From NCBI RefSeq assembly GCF_002007645.1, contig NZ_CP019791.1, positions 2,108,001-2,172,000 of the forward strand: a stretch of 64,000 bases of DNA, in the 5' to 3' direction. How positions within the stretch are numbered: the stretch's first letter is position 1; each line of letters starts with the position of its first letter. The notes below the pieces were generated by a model. It ran no database searches, was not told where the DNA came from, and worked only from the letters and a program-made list of their open reading frames with translations. The stretch comes from Anaerohalosphaera lusitana (GTDB lineage: Bacteria; Planctomycetota; Phycisphaerae; Sedimentisphaerales; Anaerohalosphaeraceae). The position numbers were made by a program, and so were the translations under genes. Positions 7,168 to 16,085 of the stretch are shown piece by piece.

Positions 7168-9207
7168 TTACTTGCTTTCCTCTTCTTCCTGCTCAGCCTG
7201 ATACTGTGCGATCACCTGCTGCTGAACGTTCGGAGGCGTGGGCTCATAATGGCTCAGCTCCATTGAATAGCTGCCCTGACCGCCAGTCACACTCTTGAGC
7301 TGACTGTTATACTGCGTAACCTCGGACAGCGGAACCTGTGCCCTGATGATCATCATACCGCCCGGGATAACTTCCTGTCCCTGAACGCGGCCGCGGCGTG
7401 AAGAAAGGTCGCCGGTAATATCACCCATGTTCTCTGAAGGAACGGTTACCTCCATATCCACGATCGGCTCTAGCAGCACGGGCCTTGCCTTTTTCACTGC
7501 GTCGATGAATGCACCCTTACCCGCTGCCTTGAACGCAACTTCCTTACTGTCTACCGGGTGATGCTTACCGTCATAGATCGAAACCTTAATGTCCTGCATC
7601 GGGAAGCCCGCCACAGGACCATTTTCCATTACTTCATTGACACCCTTGACGATCGCAGGTTCGAACTGACCAGGGATCGAACCGCCGAAGATATCCCAAC
7701 TGTATTCCATTGGCGGATCCTGATCGCGTACACCAGGCTCGACCCGCAGATATACTTCACCGAACTGACCCGCACCACCTGTCTGCTTCTTATGTCGGTA
7801 ATGGCCGTCACCCTTCGCGGTGATGGTCTCCTTATAAGGTATCTTGGGCTGCTTGGTGTTCACGCCAACCTTGTAGCGGTTTTCCATCTTTGAAAGCATA
7901 ACACGCAGGTGCAGATCGCCAAGACCGCTGATAACTCTTTCCTTCGTCTGCGGGTCCATGCCGACAGTAAAGCAAACGTCCTCATCGGTCAGCTTATCGA
8001 GAGCCGCCGAGATCTTCGCCTCGTCGCCGCGTGATGCAGGCTCCAGGGCAAGTGAGAACATAGGCTTGGGGAACTTGGGCATCTTGAACGTGCCTGCAAA
8101 ATCGCCTTCGTGAACCAGATCGCCGACCTTCAGCTCGTCGATCTTCGGCAGCGTACCGATCTCACCTGCTGAGATCGCTTCCGTCTCATGTGTCTCCGCA
8201 CCCTGCATTACGAGCGGATGGCCGGGTCTTACCGGTTTTTTGTTGTCGTTGATATAAAGCTGTGTATTGCTGTCGATCTTGCCGCTGAATACGCGAACCG
8301 AAGCGTATTTCATGTTCGAACGCGGATCGAACGCGACTCTGAATACCTGGCCGGCAAACGGACCGCTCGGATCGACTGCTACGTCTTTTTCCTCTTCGCC
8401 TTCGATGAGCTTTGCAGGCCCTGCGTTGTCCGGTGAAGGTACGCACGTCTTGATCAGGTTGATCAGTTCGTCTACGCCGACCACATCTTTGGCGTTGGTA
8501 AATACGATCGGTATGATCGTGCCTTCCATCGTCGCCTTGACCATTACTTCCGCGATCTTCTCAGGTGAAACGGTCTCACCGCCCAGATACGCTTCCATAA
8601 GCTCGTCGTCTGCCTCGATCACGCTTTCGAAAAATTCCGTGTTTGCGTCCGCAACAGACATAACCGGCGAATCGCCGCTGTCGTTGCTGATACAGTCGAT
8701 CACGCCGTCGCCGCCTGCGTTCGGCAGATTCGCACATTTACATTGCGTTCCGAATGTCTCCTGGATAGCGCCCACAAGCTCTGAAAGATCAGCCGTATCA
8801 GAATCCATCTTGTTTATGACGATTATCCGTGGCTTGCCCATATTCTCAGCCGCACGGAACAGCTTACGGGTATTCACCTCGATGCCCGCCGCTGCGCTGA
8901 CGACGACTACTGCCGCTTCTGCAGCCGGTATCGACTGAAGCGCCGGCCCGATGAATTCAGGATAACCCGGTGTATCTATTATGTTGTAATGAACGCCCTC
9001 ATGCTCGGCAAAGGTTATCGCGGACTGAATAGAATTACCGCGTTCCTTTTCTTCCTCATCGAAATCGCTGACCGTATTCTTCTCTTCAACTGTGCCGAGA
9101 CGATTGGTCATGTCTGTCTTGTTAAGTATCGCCTCAACTAATGTCGTCTTCCCCGCGCCGCCATGGCCGACGAATACGATGTTCCGAATGTCCTGAATTT
9201 TAGCCAC
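7168..9207 (-). CDS. Elongation factor G-like translational GTPase (EF-G-2 type)
   Basis: 679 residues from a GTG start at 9207 preceded by GGAGG. The G domain shows the P-loop GHGGAGKTT, the G3 motif DTPGYPEF and NKMD, followed by EF-G domains II to V. The switch I region reads RGNSIQ, whereas canonical EF-G has RGITI. The GHGGAGKTTL form with a preceding strand IRNIVFVG matches the EF-G-like paralogue group (for example Thermus EF-G-2) rather than the main fusA product. The protein ends in an acidic tail (QAEQEEEESK). It presumably acts on the ribosome, but the role of this paralogue is poorly defined. Monocistronic, with its own terminator. Confidence 0.85.
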   Translation of the reverse strand: MAKIQDIRNIVFVGHGGAGKTTLVEAILNKTDMTNRLGTVEEKNTVSDFDEEEKERGNSIQSAITFAEHEGVHYNIIDTPGYPEFIGPALQSIPAAEAAVVVVSAAAGIEVNTRKLFRAAENMGKPRIIVINKMDSDTADLSELVGAIQETFGTQCKCANLPNAGGDGVIDCISNDSGDSPVMSVADANTEFFESVIEADDELMEAYLGGETVSPEKIAEVMVKATMEGTIIPIVFTNAKDVVGVDELINLIKTCVPSPDNAGPAKLIEGEEEKDVAVDPSGPFAGQVFRVAFDPRSNMKYASVRVFSGKIDSNTQLYINDNKKPVRPGHPLVMQGAETHETEAISAGEIGTLPKIDELKVGDLVHEGDFAGTFKMPKFPKPMFSLALEPASRGDEAKISAALDKLTDEDVCFTVGMDPQTKERVISGLGDLHLRVMLSKMENRYKVGVNTKQPKIPYKETITAKGDGHYRHKKQTGGAGQFGEVYLRVEPGVRDQDPPMEYSWDIFGGSIPGQFEPAIVKGVNEVMENGPVAGFPMQDIKVSIYDGKHHPVDSKEVAFKAAGKGAFIDAVKKARPVLLEPIVDMEVTVPSENMGDITGDLSSRRGRVQGQEVIPGGMMIIRAQVPLSEVTQYNSQLKSVTGGQGSYSMELSHYEPTPPNVQQQVIAQYQAEQEEEESK

Positions 9208-9710
9208 TTCTGAGACCTCCAAATTAAAATTGGCGTTCAAATCTAGCTTAGTGTCGCTTAAATTACGAAATTCTAATGCAAACCACAAACCTCGGCAAGA
9301 TAAAAAGCGTAAAACAGCAAAAGTGATAACGTTAAAGTTAGAGGTTAAAGCAGGTCATATGTGCCGCTAAAATGATTGCTCGAAATTTGCAGAATTTTGC
9401 GAGTGACTGGGTTGCAAGATCACATCAATTGAATATACTCGCGCGCAGTGGATTTTGGTAAACTTTGCAGATGCGGTCAACACTTTTGAAACCCGTTCTT
9501 ACACGGCCGGATCGATCGGCTATCTCCAGCCGATAAAATACAGTTCTGGGGTTGCGGCCAAACGTCGCAGCCTCTGTTTTGGAACAGGACCGCTGGGGGT
9601 GTTTTATTTTTACTATTAAGATGCGCACCCACTTGACCGATTAACCGTATGAGACCGTACGTTAACTAAATGAACAAAAACTATCTATATTATAATAGAG
9701 GGATACAGCC
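9208..9710. other. Gene-free intergenic region between divergent genes
   Basis: About 500 bases with no credible coding frame. TATAAT occurs at 9691-9696, 14 bases before the phosphorylase ATG, with GAGGG between them, but no good -35 is seen. I see no riboswitch or repeat. Confidence 0.5.
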
Positions 9711-12314
9711 ATGCAGAAGGTAAGGACCTTCACCGTTACTCCATCTCTGCCGGAACCTTTAAAAGGCCTCAAGGATATTGCCATGAATCTCTTCTGGACC
9801 TGGAATCCAGAGTTCGCGGAGCTTTTCAGGCGTATCGACTACAATCTCTGGAAGCAGTCGGGCCACAATCCGGTAAAGATGCTGGGTACGGTTTCTCAGG
9901 CCAGGCTTGAAGATCTGGCGAACAATGAAGGCTTCGTCTATCAGCTCCAGCAGGCCGAAGAAAAGATGCAGACCTCTCTTGAGGCGCCCACCTGGTTTGA
10001 CAACCTGTATTCCAAGGGTTCCAAGCCTCTTATCGCATATTTTTCAGCCGAATTCGGCATTCATGAATCTATGCCCATATATTCCGGCGGACTCGGCATT
10101 CTCGCCGGCGACCACCTCAAAAGCGCATCCGACCTCGGTATTCCGCTGGTAGGTGTGGGCCTGATGTACCAGAAGGGCTATTTCCGCCAGTACCTCAACA
10201 CCGACGGCTGGCAGCAGGAAATGTACAGCGAGAATGATTTCCACAACATGCCGATCGAACTGATCCGTAAAAAGGATGACAAGCCACTGACCGTCACGAT
10301 ACCTTTCCCAAGCCGCAACGTCCTTGCGCAGATCTGGAAGGCCAAGGTCGGGCGAGTCAGTCTTTATCTGCTCGATACAAATCTGCCGCAGAACGAACAG
10401 CAGGATCGCCACATCACCCAGACACTATATGGCGGTGATCGTGAGACACGCATCAGCCAGGAACTAGTCCTAGGTATCGGTGGCCTCAAGGCCTTGTTTG
10501 CAATGGGTATCGAACCTACCGTCTGTCATATGAACGAAGGACACGCTGCGTTCATGGCACTCGAACGCGTCAGGATCCTCCGAAGTGAAAAAGATATGAG
10601 CTTCGACGAAGCCTCCGAAGCCGCAAAGTCCAGCAACATGTTCACCGTTCACACACCTGTCGCAGCCGGTAATGACGAGTTCCCGCCCGATATGGTTGAC
10701 AAATATCTCAGCGGCTATTACTCGAAACTGGGCATCGACCGTGAGACTTTCCTCGCACTCGGCCGCATCGATCCCGCCGACAAGAACGAACCGTTTAAGA
10801 TGCCCGTGCTTGCAATAAAGATGAGCTCTTCGCGTAACGGCGTAAGTCAGCTCCACGGCGAAGTATCCCGCAAGATATGGTGGAATCTCTGGCCCGAGCT
10901 GCCCGTTGATGAGGTGCCCATTGACTCTGTAACAAACGGTATCCATGCCAAGACATGGATCAGCGGCGAGCTCACCCAGCTATACGAACGCTATCTCGGT
11001 TCGAAATGGTCCGACGAAGCGGTTGACAAATCCATCTGGCACAATGTTGATCAGATCCCGGACGAAGAACTCTGGCGAATACACCAGCGAGGCAAGGAAA
11101 GACTCGTCGCCTTCGCTCGTCAGCGTCTAAAGAGACAGCTCCAGCGCCGCGGCGCATACCACACAGAACTCGGTTGGGCCGAAGAAGTACTCGACCCCGA
11201 AGCGCTTACCATCGGTTTCGCCCGGAGGTTCGCAACATACAAACGCGGCAGCCTGCTGCTTCGTGATAAGGACAGACTCATCAAACTGCTTTCCAGTACC
11301 GATAAGCCGGTTCAGTTCATCTTTGCTGGAAAGGCTCATCCCAAGGATCACGAAGGCAAGGAACTTATCCGCCAGATCGTACACTTCACCAAGCAGCACG
11401 ATGTACGCAGAAGGTTCGTCTTCCTCGAAGATTACGATATGGACACAGCACGCTATCTTGTCCAGGGTGTGGATGTATGGCTCAACAACCCCAGACGCCC
11501 AATGGAAGCCAGCGGTACCAGCGGCATGAAGGCTGCTCTTAACGGCGTGCTGAACATGAGTACACTTGACGGCTGGTGGTGCGAAGGCTACACCCCTGAA
11601 GGCGGCTGGATAATCGGTTCAGGCGAAGAATATGACGATCTCGAGTACCAGGACCAGGTCGAATCTCAGGCGATCCTGAACCTGCTCGAAAACGAGATCG
11701 TGCCGCTGTTCTATGCACGTTCCAGCGATCGCCTGCCGCGCCGCTGGATCAGACGCATGAAAAACACCGTTCGCTGGTGTGCACCCAGATTCAACACAAG
11801 CCGAATGGTAGCAGAATACACTCGCAAACATTATAACCCTGCCGCAGCACGCTGGGATTATCTCACAGCCTCGGGCATGTCCAGGATCAAGTCACTGGCG
11901 GCATGGAAAAAACAGGTACGACAGGCCTGGCCCGAACTGGCTATTCAGGATGTCGACGTGAAAGTGGAAGAAGACACTTCGCTCGGCGACCTGACGGCCA
12001 AACAGCCGCAGCTCAGAGTTGGATCTCAGGTCAAGGTAGCTGCAAAAGTCAAACTTGGCAAGCTCAAGCCTGATGATGTGGCTGTGGAGATATACCACGG
12101 CAAGGTCGACTCGGAAGGTAACATTCAGGACGGAGCTGTTGCTCGCATGGCATACCAGGGTAACGGCGAGGCTCAGGAATATGCCGATTTTGCCGGCACT
12201 ATCCCATGCCGAGCTTCAGGTCAGCACGGCTTCGCACTTCGCGTCCTGCCCAAACACCCTGACCTCGCGGAACAATATGAACCGGGAATGATCCTTTGGG
12301 AATCAGCAAGCTGA
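9711..12314 (+). CDS. glgP: Alpha-glucan (glycogen/maltodextrin) phosphorylase
   Basis: An 867-residue GT35 phosphorylase of the form that begins with a DUF3417-type domain (residues 1-115, LFWTWNPEFAELF). It releases glucose 1-phosphate from alpha-1,4-glucan using pyridoxal phosphate. The family landmarks are AYFSAEFGIHESMPIYSGGLGILAGD, the histidine/asparagine region HMNEGHAAF, RFATYKR, and the PLP-lysine motif EASGTSGMKAALNG, followed by LDGWW. The final 150 residues form an extra beta-rich region typical of this subfamily. It stands alone, with a terminator immediately downstream. Start chosen at the ATG with GAGGG upstream. Confidence 0.95.
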   Translation: MQKVRTFTVTPSLPEPLKGLKDIAMNLFWTWNPEFAELFRRIDYNLWKQSGHNPVKMLGTVSQARLEDLANNEGFVYQLQQAEEKMQTSLEAPTWFDNLYSKGSKPLIAYFSAEFGIHESMPIYSGGLGILAGDHLKSASDLGIPLVGVGLMYQKGYFRQYLNTDGWQQEMYSENDFHNMPIELIRKKDDKPLTVTIPFPSRNVLAQIWKAKVGRVSLYLLDTNLPQNEQQDRHITQTLYGGDRETRISQELVLGIGGLKALFAMGIEPTVCHMNEGHAAFMALERVRILRSEKDMSFDEASEAAKSSNMFTVHTPVAAGNDEFPPDMVDKYLSGYYSKLGIDRETFLALGRIDPADKNEPFKMPVLAIKMSSSRNGVSQLHGEVSRKIWWNLWPELPVDEVPIDSVTNGIHAKTWISGELTQLYERYLGSKWSDEAVDKSIWHNVDQIPDEELWRIHQRGKERLVAFARQRLKRQLQRRGAYHTELGWAEEVLDPEALTIGFARRFATYKRGSLLLRDKDRLIKLLSSTDKPVQFIFAGKAHPKDHEGKELIRQIVHFTKQHDVRRRFVFLEDYDMDTARYLVQGVDVWLNNPRRPMEASGTSGMKAALNGVLNMSTLDGWWCEGYTPEGGWIIGSGEEYDDLEYQDQVESQAILNLLENEIVPLFYARSSDRLPRRWIRRMKNTVRWCAPRFNTSRMVAEYTRKHYNPAAARWDYLTASGMSRIKSLAAWKKQVRQAWPELAIQDVDVKVEEDTSLGDLTAKQPQLRVGSQVKVAAKVKLGKLKPDDVAVEIYHGKVDSEGNIQDGAVARMAYQGNGEAQEYADFAGTIPCRASGQHGFALRVLPKHPDLAEQYEPGMILWESAS

Positions 12315-12341
12315 TTCTCACCGATCCCGGACGGACATGAC

Positions 12342-12388
12342 AACTGCTTGCTCGCTGGATTTTCTTACGGCGGGTGAGCAGTTTTTTA
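12342..12388 (+). terminator. Rho-independent terminator after phosphorylase
   Basis: AACTGCT and AGCAGTT close an imperfect stem of about 14 bp, ending in TTTTTTATT. It sits 28 bases after the phosphorylase stop codon. Confidence 0.75.
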
Positions 12389-12428
12389 TTAGAAATGGCT
12401 TCTACTAAGAGCTGCTTGAAAAGAGCTT

Positions 12429-12890
12429 CTAAGCTTCGTTCTCTTTGGAACAGATAAGCTCGTAAACCTCTTCTGGCGTGTCAGAACTCTCAAGCCTGCT
12501 TTTGAACTCTTCATCGAGCATTAGTCGGCTTATTCTTGCCAACGCCTGAATATGAGGGCCCGTTCTGTCTACAGGCGAGGCCAGCAGGCAAACAACCGTA
12601 GCGGGTTTCCCATCTATGCTGTCAAAGTCAATGCCTTCCTTCGCGATGCCAATCGACATCACCAGCTCGCTGACACCGTTGCACTTGCCGTGAGGAATAG
12701 CAATGCCCGAACCGATACCTGTACTGCGGGTTTCTTCACGCATCAGAACCGCTTCAAGTACTGCATCGCGATTCTGGATCAGACCGTTCTCAGAGAGGAC
12801 ATCTACGAGTTCGGTAATTGCGGATTCTTTATCTGTTGCCTCTAGCGGCGCTTTTATACACGTTGGCTGGAGTATTTGTGTTAAGATCAT
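12429..12890 (-). CDS. PTS EIIA (PtsN/fructose-type) domain protein
   Basis: A 153-residue stand-alone IIA domain. The start at 12890 has AGGAA upstream; the frame is open further upstream but without similarity. The phosphoryl-accepting histidine is His67 in GIGSGIAIPHGK. Domain layout (ITELVDVL, VLMREETRSTGIGSG, LLASPVDRTGPHIQALARIS) matches EIIA-Ntr/fructose-type proteins over their whole length. No EIIB, EIIC, HPr or EI gene is nearby, so a regulatory role like that of PtsN is more likely than sugar transport. Confidence 0.88.
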   Translation of the reverse strand: MILTQILQPTCIKAPLEATDKESAITELVDVLSENGLIQNRDAVLEAVLMREETRSTGIGSGIAIPHGKCNGVSELVMSIGIAKEGIDFDSIDGKPATVVCLLASPVDRTGPHIQALARISRLMLDEEFKSRLESSDTPEEVYELICSKENEA

Positions 12891-13044
12891 CTGATTTCCT
12901 GACGTTAACCGTAACGACTGATTCCTTGCACAAAAACTTGAAATATACCGATTTGCCTGACGCATTGCAATGAATTTCGTCTCAGAATTCATGTGCATAT
13001 ATAAATAAAACAAAGACCTTCAATACATTCATTTGGTTGCAGCG

Positions 13045-13074
13045 CAAAAAATAGCACCGGCGGTAACCGGTGCT
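13045..13074 (-). terminator. Rho-independent terminator for the B12-domain-like gene
   Basis: AGCACCGG and CCGGTGCT form an 8-bp stem around five bases. On the minus strand it runs into TATTTTTT. It lies 42 bases past the stop codon of the gene at 13116-13850. Confidence 0.75.
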
Positions 13075-13115
13075 AACAAACTAATATTGTAGAGAAAGAG
13101 AGAAAAGGAAAAAGT

Positions 13116-13850
13116 TTATGCACTCGCTTTTGCGGTCTTTTGTGCAGTCTTTGTGTCGTTTGTGCTATGTTTTCTTCGGTTTATGATGCGTTCTGGCTGT
13201 TTTATTTCGGACTCGTCAGCTCCTGCAATCTGGACAGCCTCAGCGGGGTTTGATGCGTAAAGATCCGCGCCGATCTCTTCCCAAAGCCCCTCTGCACGGT
13301 CAAAAATGCCGCCTGAGAGCATTATCCTCATGTTCGGCCACGCGTTGACTTCCCTGATATGATCGATCAGCTTACGCGTGTGCGGAGCTCGTTTTGCGTC
13401 AACACCGTACATCAGCAGAATGTCGGGTCTGTACCCCTGTATAAAGGAAATAACGTCGTCATCCTTGACGCATCCGCCCAGAAAACGTACTTCCCAGCCG
13501 TTGCTCTCAAACAGATCAGCTATCATCTGTCCGCCCAGTTCACCCTGTTCCGTCGATTCACAGCAGATCACCAGCTTTTTTTGCTGGGCCTCGCGACGCG
13601 GCAGTTTGTTCTGCAACTGATCAACAAGCGTCCTGTTGATCCGTGTTGCAAAAGACTCCTGTGCCGAATTGATAACATCTCTGCGGTAGAGGTTATCTAT
13701 TTCGACCATTATGGGCCAGATCACATCCATGTAGACCTGATTCGCGGGAACACCGCTCTGCAGAGTCTCTTCAATTACTCTGCGGCATAGATTCCGGTCG
13801 CCTTTTAGAAGTGCGTCGAGATAACGTTCCAGGGTATTGGGCTTCAACAT
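13116..13850 (-). CDS. Cobalamin-binding-domain-like regulator lacking the B12-ligating histidine
   Basis: 244 residues. Residues 1-85 resemble the helical cap domain and 92-215 the Rossmann-like B12-binding domain of MerR/CarH-type and methionine synthase-type proteins (GGQMIADLFESNGWEVRFLGG is the usual second motif). The DxHxxG cobalt-ligand motif is replaced by EQGELG (residues 101-106), with glycine at the histidine position, and the cap-domain EH pair reads ES. Binding of base-off cobalamin is therefore doubtful. No DNA-binding domain is attached; the C-terminal 30 residues are basic, low-complexity sequence rich in K, T and A. Monocistronic. The function is unknown; it could be a partner or sensor that has lost the cofactor. 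Confidence 0.65.
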   Translation of the reverse strand: MLKPNTLERYLDALLKGDRNLCRRVIEETLQSGVPANQVYMDVIWPIMVEIDNLYRRDVINSAQESFATRINRTLVDQLQNKLPRREAQQKKLVICCESTEQGELGGQMIADLFESNGWEVRFLGGCVKDDDVISFIQGYRPDILLMYGVDAKRAPHTRKLIDHIREVNAWPNMRIMLSGGIFDRAEGLWEEIGADLYASNPAEAVQIAGADESEIKQPERIINRRKHSTNDTKTAQKTAKASA

Positions 13851-14342
13851 TTTTCGCTCTCCGTGCTTAAGGTTAACTTTCTGCTGACGTTTCCCAGATT
13901 AACTGGGTGGGTGCTGGTGTCTTTGCTGTTCGTTAAAATAGGCAAGCTGTGTAAATCCAACAAATACAGTATCGGAGGCGGGCAGAATTTTTCTTTAGTT
14001 AAAATAGGGCGTTTGCGGCAGCTTGGTAAAGTCAGTGTCTCAATGGGTAAAGATAGCTAAGTGCAGTATTGGTAGTGTCTTACGGCTTTAAGGTCTTTGG
14101 GCGGGGCCGATAATATGTTTTTGGATTTTCAATTATGGCCCTTGAAAAAATTTGCAGATTACCTAAATTAACATCTTTACGGCTTATTCCTGCACACAGC
14201 TTTACTTTTCTGCGATTCACAGCACCTTTCCGCCGATAGTATATGTGTAGTTGGTTTTGTCGAAAAAAGCACTGGTCATAACCCGAAGACCTATTATACT
14301 GCTTAATAAACAAAGTCATGTTTTCCGGACGAGTATATAGAC
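13851..14342. other. Gene-free intergenic region with a short direct repeat
   Basis: About 490 bases between divergent genes, AT-rich compared with its neighbours. GTTAAAATAGG occurs twice (13932-13942 and 13998-14008). I see no convincing gene, promoter or RNA. Confidence 0.4.
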
Positions 14343-15152
14343 ATGCTTGAGGCGTTAGGCGCGGCCACAATAAATTGGATACAGCACCTCGGGCGTTTTG
14401 CGCGATTTCTTGGCAGAACGACCAGCACCTCCGCTGTAAGCATAACTCAGCCTAAGACCTGGCCGCTGGTGACCAACCAGATGTACACCATAGGCGTCCG
14501 CTCCGTACCGGTAGTTATGATAACCGGCGCGTTTGTCGGTATGATCCTCGCGATCCAGGCTTATGACCAGCTTGCCGGTATGAAGCTCGAAGAACGTCTC
14601 GGCCAGTTGCTCAACATTTCCGTGGTCAAGGAGCTTGGACCCGTGCTCGCAGCAGTTATGCTGGCAGGGCGGGTAGGGGGTGCACTTACTGCTGAGCTCG
14701 GAACCATGAACGTGACTGAACAGATCGCCGCTGTCCGCAGCATGGGGACGGACCCGGTCAAGTACCTGGTCGCACCGCGTGTACTGGCATGTCTGCTTCT
14801 GACTCCGTTCCTTATCATATATGCCGACCTGCTCGGTATCCTCGGCGGTTATTTCGTCAGCGTCATTCAGCTCAAGATCAACAGCGGTGCATACTGGAAC
14901 TATTCGGCTCAGGGCGTGCAGATGTGGGACATCGCGACCGGTATCACCAAGGGCTTTTTCTTCGGTGCGGCCATCTCAGCGATAAGCTGCTACAAGGGTT
15001 TTCACTGCAGGCAGGGGGCTCAGGGCGTAGGTCAGGCCTGCACCGAGGCATTCGTGGGCAGCTTCATCGCCATCCTCGCGATAAATTTCGTCTTCGCGGT
15101 TATCGCAAAGGCCATTTACAACACCTTCTGGCCAATGCCTTCGCTTTTCTAA
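14343..15152 (+). CDS. mlaE: MlaE-family ABC transporter permease
   Basis: A 269-residue inner-membrane permease of the Mla/MCE lipid transport family. The family core is present: VPVVMITGAFVGMILAIQ, VVKELGPVLAAVMLAGRVGGALTAELGTM and EQIAAVRSMGTDP, then about five hydrophobic segments. It pairs with the ATPase gene 9 bases downstream. No gene for an MlaD-type MCE protein or periplasmic MlaC follows within the window, so the other parts must be elsewhere. Its role would be phospholipid transport between the two membranes. The start lacks an obvious Shine-Dalgarno. Confidence 0.92.
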   Translation: MLEALGAATINWIQHLGRFARFLGRTTSTSAVSITQPKTWPLVTNQMYTIGVRSVPVVMITGAFVGMILAIQAYDQLAGMKLEERLGQLLNISVVKELGPVLAAVMLAGRVGGALTAELGTMNVTEQIAAVRSMGTDPVKYLVAPRVLACLLLTPFLIIYADLLGILGGYFVSVIQLKINSGAYWNYSAQGVQMWDIATGITKGFFFGAAISAISCYKGFHCRQGAQGVGQACTEAFVGSFIAILAINFVFAVIAKAIYNTFWPMPSLF

Positions 15153-15161
15153 GGGGCTGCA

Positions 15162-15995
15162 GTGAAATTCGACAACTCAAAAATCGACGGAATCATACGC
15201 ATAGAAAAGCTCATCAAGAAGTTCGACTCCCGTGTCGTGCTTGACGGCATTTCCCTGTCCTGCGAAGAAGGCAAAACCACCGTCATCATAGGCCCCAGCG
15301 GCTGCGGCAAGACCGTCCTCATGAAACACATGATCGCCCTGGAGCGCCCAACGGAAGGGCAGGTCTACTTCAAGGAACAGCGAATTGACGAAATGCACGA
15401 AAAGAAACTGGCAAGACTCAGGCTCAATTTCGGTTTCCTCTTTCAGGGCGGCGCGCTTTTCGACAGCCTAAACGTCTACGAAAACATCATCTTTCCGCTC
15501 CGCCAGCACACAAAGATAAAGGACTGGGACGCCGTCGACGAACTCGTAAAGCAAAAACTCGCTCTTGTCGGAATGGACGGCTACCAGAACCATATGCCAG
15601 CAAACCTATCCGGCGGCCAGCAGAAGCGCGTCGCGCTCGCCCGCGCCATCGCACTCAATCCCCAGGTCATCCTCTACGATGAACCAACCACGGGTCTGGA
15701 CCCGATACGCTCCGACATCATCAATGAATTGATCCTCAAGCTACAACAGGAGCTGACGGTCACCTCCGTCGTCGTCACCCACGATATGAACAGCGCGTAC
15801 AAGATCGCCGACCGCATTATAATGCTGCACAACGGCAAGATCGTCGCTGACGGCGACGCCGAACACATCAGAAATCACCCGAACGACATCGTCCAGCAGT
15901 TCATCAACGGCAGAGTGGGCGAAGCCGAGCTTGCGGCACTGCGACACGGCGGAACAAAATTCACCACCCAGTTCAAACCCGAGGATTTCAAGTAA
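15162..15995 (+). CDS. mlaF: MlaF-type ABC transporter ATP-binding protein
   Basis: A 277-residue ATPase partner of the preceding permease. Walker A is GPSGCGKT, the signature is LSGGQQKR, Walker B is VILYDEPTTGLDP, and the switch histidine is in VVTHDM. FLFQGGALFDSLNVYENI matches the Q-loop region of MlaF proteins. About 35 residues follow the nucleotide-binding domain. Nine bases separate it from mlaE, so the two are co-transcribed. Confidence 0.92.
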   Translation: MKFDNSKIDGIIRIEKLIKKFDSRVVLDGISLSCEEGKTTVIIGPSGCGKTVLMKHMIALERPTEGQVYFKEQRIDEMHEKKLARLRLNFGFLFQGGALFDSLNVYENIIFPLRQHTKIKDWDAVDELVKQKLALVGMDGYQNHMPANLSGGQQKRVALARAIALNPQVILYDEPTTGLDPIRSDIINELILKLQQELTVTSVVVTHDMNSAYKIADRIIMLHNGKIVADGDAEHIRNHPNDIVQQFINGRVGEAELAALRHGGTKFTTQFKPEDFK

Positions 15996-16002
15996 TCCAC
16001 TC

Positions 16003-16032
16003 TGGACGAACCTGCCTCCCGGCCCCTATAAT
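16003..16032 (+). promoter_or_regulatory. Possible promoter of the AmrS-like gene
   Basis: TATAAT at 16027-16032, with TGGACG 18 bases upstream, gives a good -10 and a poor -35. It lies about 55 bases ahead of the ATG at 16086. Confidence 0.35.
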
Positions 16033-16085
16033 GATAGGTGCTTCGATTTTTGCTGCTCGTAATACACTCAAAAAGGAGGCATTGA

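Noticed and set aside
13932-14008. Direct repeat GTTAAAATAGG, 66 bases apart, in a gene-free gap
   Set aside because: Only two copies, short and AT-rich; chance cannot be excluded and no structure goes with it.
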